From: Bifidobacterium breve
GTDB taxonomy: Bacteria > Actinomycetota > Thermoleophilia > Solirubrobacterales > Solirubrobacteraceae
NCBI GenBank assembly: GCA_945878865.1
Contig: CAMCUD010000027.1
Span: 1-54,002, forward strand
Length of the DNA: 54,002 nucleotides
Reading direction: 5' to 3'
A program made the translations under genes and the position numbers. The notes below the pieces were generated by a model that saw nothing but the letters and a program-made list of their open reading frames with translations, was not told where the DNA came from and ran no database searches. Of the stretch, positions 31,965 through 40,248 are shown one piece after another; position 1 is the first letter of the stretch, and each line of letters begins with the position of its first letter.

Positions 31965-34900
31965 ATGCCCGCAGTACGCTCCGGCCCCCGTCGAGCAGCG
32001 CGGACCGGCGGACGCCGGCGCCTGCTGACCGGCGGGCTCCTCGCGCTCACCGCCATCGCGGCGCTGCCCGCGCAGGCGCAGGCGATCACCAACGTCGACC
32101 TGTCGAACTACGTGCGCGTCGGCCGGTACGACCTGCCGGAGCCCACCCGCACGACCGCTCCGGCCAACAACCTCCTCGGCCAGGAGGCGTCGGCGGTCAC
32201 GTACAACCCGGACACCGACTCGCTGTTCATCACGGGTGACGGCGGCACGTCGATCACGCAGGTCAGCAAGACCGGCGCGCTCATCGACACGATGACGCTC
32301 GCGCAGGGCTCGAGCCCCCAGGGCACGGAGTTCTACGACACCGAGGGCATCACGTACATCGGCGGCGGGAAGTTCGTCATGACCGAGGAGCGCTACCGCC
32401 AGCTCGTGCGCTTCACCTACGCGCCGGGCACGACGCTCACCCGCAACGACACGAAGACCGTCAAGCTCGGCACGACGATCGACAACATCGGGCTCGAGGG
32501 CGTGACGGACGACCCCTCCACGGGCGACTTCATCCCGGTCAAGGAGACGTCGCCGGTCGGCATCTTCCAGACGGGCATCGACTGGGACGCGGGCACCGCG
32601 ACCAACGGCTCGCCGACGACGGTCAACTCGACCAACCTCTTCGACCCGGCGCTCGCCGGACTGGCCGACTTCGCCGACGTCTTCGCGCTGTCGAACGTCA
32701 CCACGCTCACGGGCCCGCAGTCCTCGAACCTGCTAATCCTCAGCCAGGAGTCGGGCCGCATCGTGAACATCAGCCGCACGGGCGTCGTCTCGAGCTCGCT
32801 GACGATCAACCCCGATCTCGACACGACGATCTCCGTCCAGGACCAGACCCACGAGGGCCTGACCATGGACAACGACGGCAACCTCTACGTCGTCAGCGAG
32901 AACGGCGGCGGCGACATCAACCATCCGCAGCTGTGGGTCTACGCGCCGGCCACCGCGCCGAACCAGGCGCCCACCGCGGTGGCGCTCGTCAACCGCACCT
33001 CGGCAGTGCAGGAGAACACGAGCACCGCGACGCGCCTGAAGGTCGCCGACGTGCGCATCGGCGATGACGGCCTCGGCACGAACAACCTGGCGGTGACCGG
33101 CCCGGACGCGAGCGCGTTCGAGGTCGACGGCACCGGCCTGTACCTCAAGGCCGGCGTCACGCTCGACTACGAGGCGAAGACGAGCTACCAGGTCGCGGTG
33201 ACCGCGGACGACCCGAACGTCGGCGGCACGCCGGACGCGACGTCGACCACCCTCACGCTCAACGTGACGGACGTGGCGAACGAGGGCCCCTCGGGCGTCT
33301 CGCTCATCGTCTCCGAGGTCGCGCCGTGGGGCAGCGGCAACGGGACGTACGCGGCCGACTGGTTCGAGATCACGAACACCGGGTCCTCCACGGTGAACCT
33401 CTCGGGCTACAAGATGGACGACAACTCCAACACGTTCGGCAGCGCCGTGGCCCTCAACGGGGTCAGCTCGCTGGCGCCGGGCGAGTCGGCCGTCTTCATC
33501 GAGGGCACCGACAGCGTCGCGACGTCGTTCAAGTCGGCCTGGTTCGGCGGCGCGCCGCCGGCGGGCTACAAGATGGGCACGTACAGCGGCTCGGGCGTCG
33601 GCCTGAGCACAGGCGGTGACGCGGTCAACGTCTTCGACGGCACCGGCACGCGCATCACCGGCGTGAGCTTCGGCTCGTCGACCGACAAGGTGTCCTTCGA
33701 CAACGCCGCCGGCTCCGGCAGCGCCACGCTGCCGCTGCCGACGATCTCGACGCTGAGCGTGGCCGGGAAGTACGGCGCGTTCACGGCCGGTCCGGAGACC
33801 GGCTCGCCGGGCACCATCGTCGAGGCGGCGATCACCGAGGTCTCGCCGTGGAGCAGCGGCAACAGCCCGTACGCGGGCGACTGGTTCGAGGTCACGAACA
33901 AGGGCCTCCAGCCGCTCGTGCTCACCGGGTGGAAGATGGACGACAACTCCAACGCGTTCGGCAACGCCGTCGCGCTGGGCGGCGTCACGACGATCGCCCC
34001 GGGCGCGTCGGCCGTCTTCATCGAGGGTGACGCGACGGTCGCGTCCAACTTCGTCTCGTTCTACGGCCCGGCGCTGCCCGCCGGCGTCCAGGTCGGGACG
34101 TACGGCGGCAGCGGCGTCGGCCTGAGCACCGGCGGCGACGCGGTCAACGTGTTCGACAACTACGGCAGCCGGGTGACGGGCGTGCAGTTCGGCGCCGCCA
34201 CGGCGTACTTCTCGCTCGACAACGCCGCGGCCGCGGGCAGCAAGACGCTGCCGCTCCCGACCATCTCGACGCTGAGCGCCGACGGCGTGCGCGGCGCGAC
34301 CGTCGTGGGTCAGGAGACGACGTCCCCGGGCTCGCTCGTGAACGCGTGCGACAAGCCCGGTGCGATCCACCTGGGCTCCGGCGACAACGTGTACACCGGC
34401 ACCGTGGCCGACGAGGTCATCTGCGGCGACGGCGGCAACGACACGATCCGCGGCGGCGGTGGCCGGGACCGCATCTTCGGCGGCGAGGGCAACGACAAGC
34501 TGTTCGACGGAACGGGCAGCGCGTCGGTCCACGGCAACGAGGGTGACGACACCATCACCACCGACAAGGGCGACGATCGCACCGCCGGCGGCACCGGCCG
34601 CGACGTCGTCTCCTACCAGACCCGCACCAAGCCGGTCACGGCGCTGCTCGGCGGCACGGGGAACAGCGGCGTCGCGGGCGAGAAGGACCTCATCGCCTCC
34701 GACGTCGAGAACCTCCGCGGCGGCACGGCCAGCGATCAGCTGATCGGCGACGACCGCGCCAACGAGATCAACGGCTGGGGCGGAGGCGACACGATCACCG
34801 CGAACGGCGGCGATGACGTCCTGCTCGGCACGACGGGCGCGGACTCGCTAAACGGCGGCTCCGGGGCCGACACGGTCTACGGGTCCGACGGCGCCGACAC

Positions 34901-35075
34901 GCTGGTCGACGGCACCGGCGCCGACCTCCTGTTCGGTGGCCCGGGCGCGGACGCGCTCACCATCACGGTGGACGGCCTGCGCGACACCGCGTCCTGCGGC
35001 GCCGACGCCGACACGGTGAACGCGCCGGGCGAGGCCAAGGACAAGGCGAACGCCGACTGCGAGACGGTCGCCTGA
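31965..35075 (+). CDS. Large secreted protein: SdiA-regulated propeller, cadherin-like, two lamin-tail and RTX domains
   Basis: A 1036-residue exported protein. The N-terminus GGRRRLLTGGLLALTAIAALPAQAQA has a signal of possible Tat type. Residues about 50-325 match the SdiA-regulated propeller family (EASAVTYNPDTDSLFITGD, EGITYIGGGKFVMTEERYRQ, IGLEGVTDDPSTGDF). A cadherin-like unit follows (about 345-440). Two tandem lamin-tail domains with a period of 174 residues follow (EVAPWGSGNGTYAADWFEIT and EVSPWSSGNSPYAGDWFEVT). The last 230 residues are RTX-like nonapeptides (CGDGGNDTIRGGGGRDRIFGG and later). TAGGAGA lies just before the ATG. Lamin-tail domains in bacteria are often attached to secreted nucleases or hydrolases, and here the partner is a propeller. 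Cell-surface role inferred; enzymatic role uncertain. Confidence 0.85.
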   Translation: MPAVRSGPRRAARTGGRRRLLTGGLLALTAIAALPAQAQAITNVDLSNYVRVGRYDLPEPTRTTAPANNLLGQEASAVTYNPDTDSLFITGDGGTSITQVSKTGALIDTMTLAQGSSPQGTEFYDTEGITYIGGGKFVMTEERYRQLVRFTYAPGTTLTRNDTKTVKLGTTIDNIGLEGVTDDPSTGDFIPVKETSPVGIFQTGIDWDAGTATNGSPTTVNSTNLFDPALAGLADFADVFALSNVTTLTGPQSSNLLILSQESGRIVNISRTGVVSSSLTINPDLDTTISVQDQTHEGLTMDNDGNLYVVSENGGGDINHPQLWVYAPATAPNQAPTAVALVNRTSAVQENTSTATRLKVADVRIGDDGLGTNNLAVTGPDASAFEVDGTGLYLKAGVTLDYEAKTSYQVAVTADDPNVGGTPDATSTTLTLNVTDVANEGPSGVSLIVSEVAPWGSGNGTYAADWFEITNTGSSTVNLSGYKMDDNSNTFGSAVALNGVSSLAPGESAVFIEGTDSVATSFKSAWFGGAPPAGYKMGTYSGSGVGLSTGGDAVNVFDGTGTRITGVSFGSSTDKVSFDNAAGSGSATLPLPTISTLSVAGKYGAFTAGPETGSPGTIVEAAITEVSPWSSGNSPYAGDWFEVTNKGLQPLVLTGWKMDDNSNAFGNAVALGGVTTIAPGASAVFIEGDATVASNFVSFYGPALPAGVQVGTYGGSGVGLSTGGDAVNVFDNYGSRVTGVQFGAATAYFSLDNAAAAGSKTLPLPTISTLSADGVRGATVVGQETTSPGSLVNACDKPGAIHLGSGDNVYTGTVADEVICGDGGNDTIRGGGGRDRIFGGEGNDKLFDGTGSASVHGNEGDDTITTDKGDDRTAGGTGRDVVSYQTRTKPVTALLGGTGNSGVAGEKDLIASDVENLRGGTASDQLIGDDRANEINGWGGGDTITANGGDDVLLGTTGADSLNGGSGADTVYGSDGADTLVDGTGADLLFGGPGADALTITVDGLRDTASCGADADTVNAPGEAKDKANADCETVA
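33303..34350 (+). repeat. Tandem duplication encoding two lamin-tail domains
   Basis: Two copies of a 522-base unit (period measured from VSEVAPW at 33309 to ITEVSPW at 33831). Each includes DDNSN-FG-AVAL-GV, SAVFIEG and GVGLSTGGDAVNVFD. The copies have clearly diverged, so the duplication is old. Confidence 0.8.
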
Positions 35076-35090
35076 GGCAGAGCCGGAGCT

Positions 35091-35134
35091 GAACGTCTGA
35101 TCGCCGTCGCTCCAGTGACGGTGATCGGACGTTC
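35091..35134. terminator. Bidirectional terminator, 18-bp stem
   Basis: GAACGTCTGATCGCCGTC (35091-35108) pairs with GACGGTGATCGGACGTTC (35117-35134) over 18 positions with two G-U wobbles and an eight-base loop. It lies between the convergent stops at 35075 (plus) and 35141 (minus) and would serve both genes. Confidence 0.85.
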
Positions 35135-35140
35135 GGCGCG

Positions 35141-36496
35141 TCAGGGGCGCTTGACGCCCGGGTTCAACAGGCCCTTCGGGTCGAGCGCGCGTTTGATCGC
35201 CTCGTGCGCGGCGACCGCCGCGGGCGCCCACTGGTGGCGCAGCTGGCCGTCCTTGAGCCGGCCGATGCCGTGCTCCCCGCTCACTGTCCCACCGAGGCGG
35301 CGAGCGAGCGCGAACAGGTCCTGCGCTGCCGCGTCGGCACGAGCCCGCTGGATCGGGTTGGCCGCGTCGAGCAGGAAGGTCGAGTGCAGGTTGCCGTCGC
35401 CGGCGTGCCCCCAGCTGCACGCCTGCAGCCCGTGGCGCGCGCCGATCGCGCGCGTCTCCTCGATCGCCTCGGCGAGCCGGTCGGTGGGCACCGCCAGGTC
35501 CTCGGAGAGCTTGCCGCCGTGCTGGGCGACGACGGCCAGCCCGATCCCGTCGCGCCAGCGCCACAGCGCCTCGCGATCGGCCCGGTGCGGATGCTCGACG
35601 ACCGCGAGCACGCCGTCGCCGCCCTCCAGCGCCTCGCGCAGCGCGTCATGGTCACGCGCGACCTGCACCGCATCCCCGTCCACGTCGGCGAGGAGCAGGA
35701 CGCCGCCTGGCGGCACCTCCGCGGGCGCACCCACCGCGGCCGCCGCGACCGCGCCGTCGTCGAGGAACTCGAGCGCCGCGGGGACGACGCCGCAGGTCAG
35801 GGCACGCTCCATCGCGGCGGCCGCGGCGCGCGAGCTCTCGCACGCGACGGCGAGCGACGACGCGGCCTCGGGCGCCGGCACCAGGCGCAGCCAGGCGCCG
35901 GTGATGATCCCCAGGGTCCCTTCGCTGCCGACGAGCAGGGAGACCAGGTCGTAGCCGGCGACGTCCTTGCGCACGGGGCCGCCGAGGGTCACGAGCTCAC
36001 CGGGGGCGAGCACGACCTCGAGCCCGAGCGCCCACGCGCGGGTCACGCCGTACTTCAGCGCGTGCGGCCCGCCGGCGTTCGTCGCCAGGTTCCCGCCGAT
36101 GTGCGAGCTCTCCGCGGCGCCCGGATCGACGGGGTAGTAGAGCCCCGCCTCTCGCGCCCGCCGCGCGACGTTCGCCGTCGTGACCCCGGCGTCGACCTCC
36201 ATCCGCCACCACGCCGGATCGATCCGGCGCACGCGGTGCAGCCGTTCGAGGCCGAGCACCACGCCGCCGTCGGGCACCGCGCCACCCGCCCAGCCGGTGC
36301 CCGCGCCCCGGGCCGTGATCGGCACATCCTGCGCGTAGCACCAGGCCACGACCGCGGCGACCTCCTCGGGGGAGCCCGGCAGCACGACCGCGTCCGCGCG
36401 CCCCCGCAGCCCCGACCATTCCGTCGCGTCGGCAAGATCCGCCGCGCCCGGCACGCGGACGTGCTCGAACCCCACGATGGTCTCCAGCTCACGCAC
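35141..36496 (-). CDS. FAD-linked oxidase, GlcD / D-lactate dehydrogenase family
   Basis: A 451-residue 2-hydroxyacid oxidase/dehydrogenase of the GlcD/Dld type. The FAD PCMH motifs are ARGAGTGWAGGAVP (about 62-75) and SSHIGGNLATNAGG (about 128-142). The C-terminal domain has WGHAGDGNLHSTF and GEHGIGRLK, which carry the substrate and metal-binding His/Glu of this family. The substrate is likely glycolate, D-lactate or 2-hydroxyglutarate, which cannot be separated by eye. No glcE or glcF (Fe-S) partner is near, so it is the single-subunit type. TAGGGT (36504-36509, minus strand) lies seven bases before the GTG and overlaps the -10 of the divergent nei gene. Confidence 0.92.
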   Translation of the reverse strand: MRELETIVGFEHVRVPGAADLADATEWSGLRGRADAVVLPGSPEEVAAVVAWCYAQDVPITARGAGTGWAGGAVPDGGVVLGLERLHRVRRIDPAWWRMEVDAGVTTANVARRAREAGLYYPVDPGAAESSHIGGNLATNAGGPHALKYGVTRAWALGLEVVLAPGELVTLGGPVRKDVAGYDLVSLLVGSEGTLGIITGAWLRLVPAPEAASSLAVACESSRAAAAAMERALTCGVVPAALEFLDDGAVAAAAVGAPAEVPPGGVLLLADVDGDAVQVARDHDALREALEGGDGVLAVVEHPHRADREALWRWRDGIGLAVVAQHGGKLSEDLAVPTDRLAEAIEETRAIGARHGLQACSWGHAGDGNLHSTFLLDAANPIQRARADAAAQDLFALARRLGGTVSGEHGIGRLKDGQLRHQWAPAAVAAHEAIKRALDPKGLLNPGVKRP

Positions 36497-36502
36497 GCCG
36501 CG

Positions 36503-36509
36503 TACCCTA
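36503..36509. promoter_or_regulatory. Overlapping divergent -10 elements (TACCCTA)
   Basis: The seven bases TACCCTA read TACCCT on the plus strand, eight bases before the nei GTG at 36517. On the minus strand they read TAGGGT, seven bases before the oxidase GTG at 36496. Only 20 bases separate the two start codons, so both mRNAs would be leaderless and the two promoters mutually exclusive. Confidence 0.6.
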
Positions 36510-36516
36510 GGTGCCA

Positions 36517-37287
36517 GTGCCCGAAGGGGACACCATCCACTACGCCGCGCACCGCATCCGCCCGCTACTCGAAGGGCTGACGCCGGAGATCCAGACGCAC
36601 CGCCGGTTCGCCGCCGACCGCTGGCCCGAGCGGCTCGCCGGCCGAGCCGTGACGAGCGTGGACGCGCGCGGGAAGCACCTCTTCCTGCGCTTCGACGGGG
36701 GGCTCGTGCTGCACTCGCACCTGCGGATGACCGGGGCCTGGGGCACGTACACCGGCAACCGGCGCTGGCATCGCGGCCGCCACCGCGCCTGGCTCGTCCT
36801 GCGCACCGAGCGCGGCGAGGTCGTGCAGTTCGACGGGCCGGTGCTCGAGCTCATGACCGAGGCGCGCGCCCGCGCCGACCAGCGGATCGCCGGCCTGGGC
36901 CCGGACATCATCGCCGACGACTTCGACGAGGACGTCGCGCTGCGCCGGGTCCGCGGCGACGACCCGACCCGCACGTTCGGCGACGCGCTGCTCGACCAGC
37001 GCTCGGTCGCGGGCATCGGCAACATCTGGAAGTGCGAGAGCTGCTTCGACGCGCAGGTCGACCCGTGGCGGCGCACCCGCGACGTCGGGGACGACGAGAT
37101 CCGCGCCGTGCTGCGCGCCGCCCGCCCGCGGATGCGCAACTCCGCACAGCACGGGCACCGCGTCGAGCCCCATCACGTCTACGGGCTGGCCGGCCGGCCA
37201 TGCACGCGCTGCGGCGCGACGGTACGCCGCCGCGGCCAGGGCGACGACAACCGGCCCACCTTCTGGTGCGAGGCGTGCCAGCGATGA
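36517..37287 (+). CDS. Fpg/Nei family DNA glycosylase, Nei2-like (endonuclease VIII)
   Basis: Bifunctional DNA glycosylase/AP lyase for oxidised pyrimidines. The enzyme uses the amino group of Pro2 as nucleophile, so translation must begin with Met-Pro-Glu-Gly-Asp. GTG at 36517 gives exactly this, while the GTG two codons upstream (36511) would put Pro at internal positions. Other features: the KHLFLRF Lys, the His-rich RRWHRGRHRAWL region, the H2TH-like FGDALLDQRSVAGIGNIWKCE, and a C-terminal zinc finger CTRC...CEAC. This mix is typical of actinobacterial Nei2. The length is 256 residues. Its stop overlaps the GDPD start (ATGA). Confidence 0.92.
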   Translation: MPEGDTIHYAAHRIRPLLEGLTPEIQTHRRFAADRWPERLAGRAVTSVDARGKHLFLRFDGGLVLHSHLRMTGAWGTYTGNRRWHRGRHRAWLVLRTERGEVVQFDGPVLELMTEARARADQRIAGLGPDIIADDFDEDVALRRVRGDDPTRTFGDALLDQRSVAGIGNIWKCESCFDAQVDPWRRTRDVGDDEIRAVLRAARPRMRNSAQHGHRVEPHHVYGLAGRPCTRCGATVRRRGQGDDNRPTFWCEACQR

Positions 37288-38000
37288 GGCGCGTGGGCCA
37301 CAAGGGCGCCGATCACATCGCGCCCGGCAACACGTTCGCGTCATTCCGGGCGGCGCTCGACGCCGACGTCGACATGATCGAGTTCGACGTCCTGCCCGAG
37401 CACCTCGACGGCACCGGCGAGCTGTGGCTCGCCCACGACTACGACGACGCGCGCAGCCGCACGCCGCACACGCTGGAGGAGGGGCTCGAGCACTTCGCCG
37501 ACGAGGCCTACGCGGGCGTCGAGCTTGACGTCGACCTCAAGCTTCCCGGCTACGAGGAGCGCGTAGTCGACGCGCTGCGCCGGTTCGACCTCGTCGACCG
37601 CGTGCTCATCTCCACGATGGAACGCGTGAGCCTTCAGCGCCTGCGCGCGCTCGAGCCCCGGTTGCGGCTCGGCCTCTCCGTCCCCAAGGTCCACAAGGAC
37701 CCGATGCGCGCGCCGCACACCGCGCTGCTGGCGATCGTCGCCATCCAGGTGCTCCAGCGCCGCCTCCCGGGGCAGACCGCGCGGCTCGTCCGGGCCGGAG
37801 CGATCGACGCGGTGATGAGCCACTGGCGCCTCGTCACGCCGCGGTTCGTCCGCGAGGTCCACGACGCGGGCGGCGAGCTCTACGTCTGGACCGTCGACGA
37901 GCAGCCGCGGATCGAGGCGCTGCAGGCGATGGGCGTGGCGGGTGTCATCACGAACGACCCGCGGCTGTTCGGCCCGCGGCCGGACGCGGTCACTTCTTGA
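37284..38000 (+). CDS. Glycerophosphodiester phosphodiesterase family protein
   Basis: A 238-residue TIM-barrel protein of the GDPD family, which releases glycerol-3-phosphate from deacylated phospholipids. The start GHKGADHIAPGNTFASF corresponds to the usual HRG...PENT..SF, and MIEFDV and LAHDY supply the metal-binding Glu/Asp and second catalytic His. In the classic motif the Glu of PENT is a metal ligand; here it is Gly, so metal binding may differ. The end VWTVDEQPRIEALQAMGVAGVITNDP is standard. It is translationally coupled to the Nei2 gene (ATGA) without an obvious functional link. The end overlaps the next convergent gene by 11 bases. Confidence 0.87.
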   Translation: MRRVGHKGADHIAPGNTFASFRAALDADVDMIEFDVLPEHLDGTGELWLAHDYDDARSRTPHTLEEGLEHFADEAYAGVELDVDLKLPGYEERVVDALRRFDLVDRVLISTMERVSLQRLRALEPRLRLGLSVPKVHKDPMRAPHTALLAIVAIQVLQRRLPGQTARLVRAGAIDAVMSHWRLVTPRFVREVHDAGGELYVWTVDEQPRIEALQAMGVAGVITNDPRLFGPRPDAVTS

Positions 38001-38496
38001 TGAGGCACTCGGCGGCGCTATAGCCGGCCGGGTCGGCGCCGGCCGAGGAGGTGTGACCGTCCTCGGTGACGCGGGTCGCGCGCTTGACGACCTTCTTGCC
38101 GCGGCGCCACTCGTAGCTGACCTGCCCGCGCAGCAGGATGTTCCCGGCCGCCGGGGAGAACTGGAACGAGCGGCCGCTCTGGCGCGCGACGTACCGACCC
38201 GAGCCGACGCTGACCCAGCCCGAGTCGCCGCCCTTGCGGACCTGCTTCCACGCGTTCTCTCGCGAGACGAAGTACTGCACGCGGAAGCGCATGTACATCT
38301 TCGTCTTGCTGTCGGCGTTGCCCGGCATCGAGCCGCGCAGGCCGATGGTGTCGGGCTGCTTCTCGGTGTCACACACGTTCACGGTCGCCCACAGGCGGGT
38401 CTTCGCAGCCGCGTGCGCGGGGCTCGCGCCGGCGGCGAAGGCGAAGAAGATCACGACGAGCGTGACGAATCTGTGGGTCGTGCGTTGTGCAGGCAT
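37990..38496 (-). CDS. Small secreted protein of unknown function
   Basis: A 168-residue exported protein: signal peptide MPAQRTTHRFVTLVVIFFAFAAGASPAHA, then a beta-rich domain with TRLWATVNVCDT, RGSMPGNADSKTKMYMRFRVQYF and NILLRGQVSYEWRRGKKVV. There are two Cys, one near each end of the mature domain (VNVCDT and AAECLIKK), likely a disulfide. No family recognised by name. The gene is divergent from the ECF sigma gene with only 31 bases between starts. Confidence 0.75.
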   Translation of the reverse strand: MPAQRTTHRFVTLVVIFFAFAAGASPAHAAAKTRLWATVNVCDTEKQPDTIGLRGSMPGNADSKTKMYMRFRVQYFVSRENAWKQVRKGGDSGWVSVGSGRYVARQSGRSFQFSPAAGNILLRGQVSYEWRRGKKVVKRATRVTEDGHTSSAGADPAGYSAAECLIKK

Positions 38497-38527
38497 GGGC
38501 GAGACGTTGACGATGTCCCCTCCGACT

Positions 38528-39031
38528 ATGGAACCACCTTCCGCGGCATTCGATGCGCTGTACCGCGAGTGCGCAGGCGACGTCTTCGCCTACGTGCGCA
38601 CGCTCCTGCGCGACGACCAGGCCGCCGAGGACGTGACCGCGCTCGCGTTCGAGCGCGCCTACCGCCGCCGCGTCCGGTTCGATCCGGGCCGCGGAACGCC
38701 GCGTGCGTGGCTGTTCACCATCGCGCGCAACGCGGCCCTGGACGACCTGCGCCGGCGCGGCCGGACGACGTCGCTCGACCACGAGGTCGCCGACGACGCG
38801 CCCGCGGGCGATCCGGTCGCCAGCGCCGAGCGGGCCGCGCGCCGCGCCGAGGTGCGGGCCGCGCTGGGCCGGCTCAGCGCGCGGGACCGCGAGATCGTCG
38901 CGCTGAAGTTCTTCGCCGGGCTGGACAACGCCGAACTCGCCGAGGTGCTCGGGGTGAGCGAGAGCAATGCCGGAACGAAACTGCACCGGGCCATGACGAA
39001 GCTCAGGAGGGCGTGCGATGTCACTGCGTAG
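38528..39031 (+). CDS. ECF-type RNA polymerase sigma factor
   Basis: A 167-residue sigma-70 family extracytoplasmic-function factor. Region 2 is at about 7-75 (FDALYRECAGDVFAYVRTLL, AWLFTIARNAALDDLRR) and region 4 at about 105-160 (LSARDREIVALKFFAGLDNAELAEVLGVSESNAGTKLHRAMTKLR in overlapping segments). The ATG at 38528 places region 2 at the usual distance; in-frame ATGs at 38513 and 38495 would add 5 or 11 residues. The downstream DUF4349 gene begins 14 bases before its stop, which strongly suggests a sigma/anti-sigma pair. No own -10 was recognised. Confidence 0.9.
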   Translation: MEPPSAAFDALYRECAGDVFAYVRTLLRDDQAAEDVTALAFERAYRRRVRFDPGRGTPRAWLFTIARNAALDDLRRRGRTTSLDHEVADDAPAGDPVASAERAARRAEVRAALGRLSARDREIVALKFFAGLDNAELAEVLGVSESNAGTKLHRAMTKLRRACDVTA

Positions 39032-40193
39032 GGATCGCCTGGACGAGGGCGCGCTGGCCGAGCTGGACGCGCTGGACGCCGCGCTGCGCGGCGAGGACAA
39101 CGAGCTGCGGGTGTTCGTCGCCGACGTGCGCGACGCCGCACCGCGCCCGACGCCGGCCTTCCTGGCCGAGCTCGACGCCCGGGTGCGGGAGGGCTTCCCG
39201 CCGCGGGACGACGCGCCGCCCGTGCGCGCGCCCCGGCGCCGCCGCCGGCTCCTCCTGGGCGCCGGTGGGATCGCGGTGGCCGGCGTGCTGGCGGTCGCGG
39301 TCGTCGGCGTGGTCGGGCAGAACGGCGCGACGACGAGTTCGACCTCCGGCGGGGACGCGGTGTTGGAGGCCGTGCCGCCCGCGACGCCCGAGCAGCAGGA
39401 GCGCGCCGCGGCCGAATCCGCCGCCGGCGCGGACACCAGCGCCGCCGCCCCCAAGGCGTCGGCGGCGCCGTCCACCGAGCTGCCGGGCCGCACCCAGCGC
39501 GAGGTCGAGCGCAGCGCGACGCTGGACCTGACCGTCCCCGAGGACGAGGTCCAGAAGACCGCCGACGAGGTGGTCCGCGCGACCGATCGCGTCGGCGGCA
39601 TCGTCCAGAGCTCGTCGATCAACGTGGGCAAGGCCACCGCCGGGCAGGCGCAGTTCGACCTGCGCGTGCCGTCGGACCGCCTCGACGAGGCGCTCACCGC
39701 GTATTCGAAGCTCGGCAGCGTCGCCGACCGCACCCAGGACGCGCAGGACATCACGAACGTCGTCGTCAGCGCCGAGGACCGGCTCGCCGACGCCCGCGCG
39801 GCCCGCCGGGCGCTGCTGCGGGCCCTCGGCCGCGCCGACACCGAGCGCGAGGTCGCCTCGATCCGCGCCCGGCTCCGGCTCACGCGCCAGGACATCGCCC
39901 GCCAGGAGGCCGCGCTGCGCGCAGCGCGTGCTCGCGCAGACCGCGCGACGATCGCCGTGACCATCACCGGTAGCGACAACGGCATCGCCGGACCCGGTGG
40001 GGCCGACGACGACGGATCGTGGTCGCTCGGCGACGCGCTGCGCGACGCCGGCCGCCTCCTGGAGGTCGCCGCGGGCGCCCTCGTCGTGGGCGCCGCGGCC
40101 GCGCTTCCCCTGCTCATCCTCGGATTCGGCGCGCTGCTGGGCGCCCGCGCGATGGCGCGCCGCCGGCGCGAGCGCGGCCTCGACGCCGCCTGA
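39018..40193 (+). CDS. DUF4349 membrane protein, candidate anti-sigma factor
   Basis: A 391-residue, two-pass membrane protein. The N-terminal 70 residues are cytoplasmic and acidic-helical (LAELDALDAALRGEDNELRVFVADVRDAAP). A basic stretch and the first membrane segment follow (RRRRRLLLGAGGIAVAGVL to about 98), then an Ala/Gln-rich linker and an extracytoplasmic DUF4349 domain (ERSATLDLTVPEDEVQKTADEVV, FDLRVPSDRLDEALTAYSKLG). A coiled coil (about 250-315) and a second membrane segment (about 350-378) with a basic tail complete it. It overlaps the sigma gene by 14 bases. The N-terminal part lacks a visible HxxxCxxC zinc anti-sigma motif, so if it binds the sigma factor it does so by another fold. 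Role inferred from gene order. Confidence 0.82.
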   Translation: MSLRRDRLDEGALAELDALDAALRGEDNELRVFVADVRDAAPRPTPAFLAELDARVREGFPPRDDAPPVRAPRRRRRLLLGAGGIAVAGVLAVAVVGVVGQNGATTSSTSGGDAVLEAVPPATPEQQERAAAESAAGADTSAAAPKASAAPSTELPGRTQREVERSATLDLTVPEDEVQKTADEVVRATDRVGGIVQSSSINVGKATAGQAQFDLRVPSDRLDEALTAYSKLGSVADRTQDAQDITNVVVSAEDRLADARAARRALLRALGRADTEREVASIRARLRLTRQDIARQEAALRAARARADRATIAVTITGSDNGIAGPGGADDDGSWSLGDALRDAGRLLEVAAGALVVGAAAALPLLILGFGALLGARAMARRRRERGLDAA

Positions 40194-40201
40194 CCGAACC
40201 G

Positions 40202-40230
40202 CACGACCCGGCCGTCACGGTCGGGTCGTG
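40202..40230 (+). terminator. Terminator between the DUF4349 gene and the Crp-family gene
   Basis: CACGACCCGGCCG (40202-40214) pairs with CGGTCGGGTCGTG (40218-40230) over 13 positions with one G-U and a three-base loop, starting nine bases after the stop codon. The 3' arm abuts a CRP-like site. Confidence 0.75.
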
Positions 40231-40243
40231 TGGTATTCCTCAC
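40228..40243. promoter_or_regulatory. CRP-like operator directly upstream of the Crp-family gene
   Basis: GTGTGG-TATT-CCTCAC matches the CRP pattern TGTGA-N6-TCACA at eight of ten core positions (TGTGG...TCACG) and is symmetric at five of six arm positions. It ends five bases before the ATG at 40249. An overlapping second palindrome, TATTCC-TCAC-GGAATA (40234-40249), runs into the start codon. Confidence 0.5.
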
Positions 40244-40248
40244 GGAAT

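Noticed and set aside
36511-36516. GTG start at 36511 for the Nei2-like glycosylase
   Set aside because: The catalytic Pro must be residue 2 followed by Glu-Gly-Asp, which only the GTG at 36517 provides.
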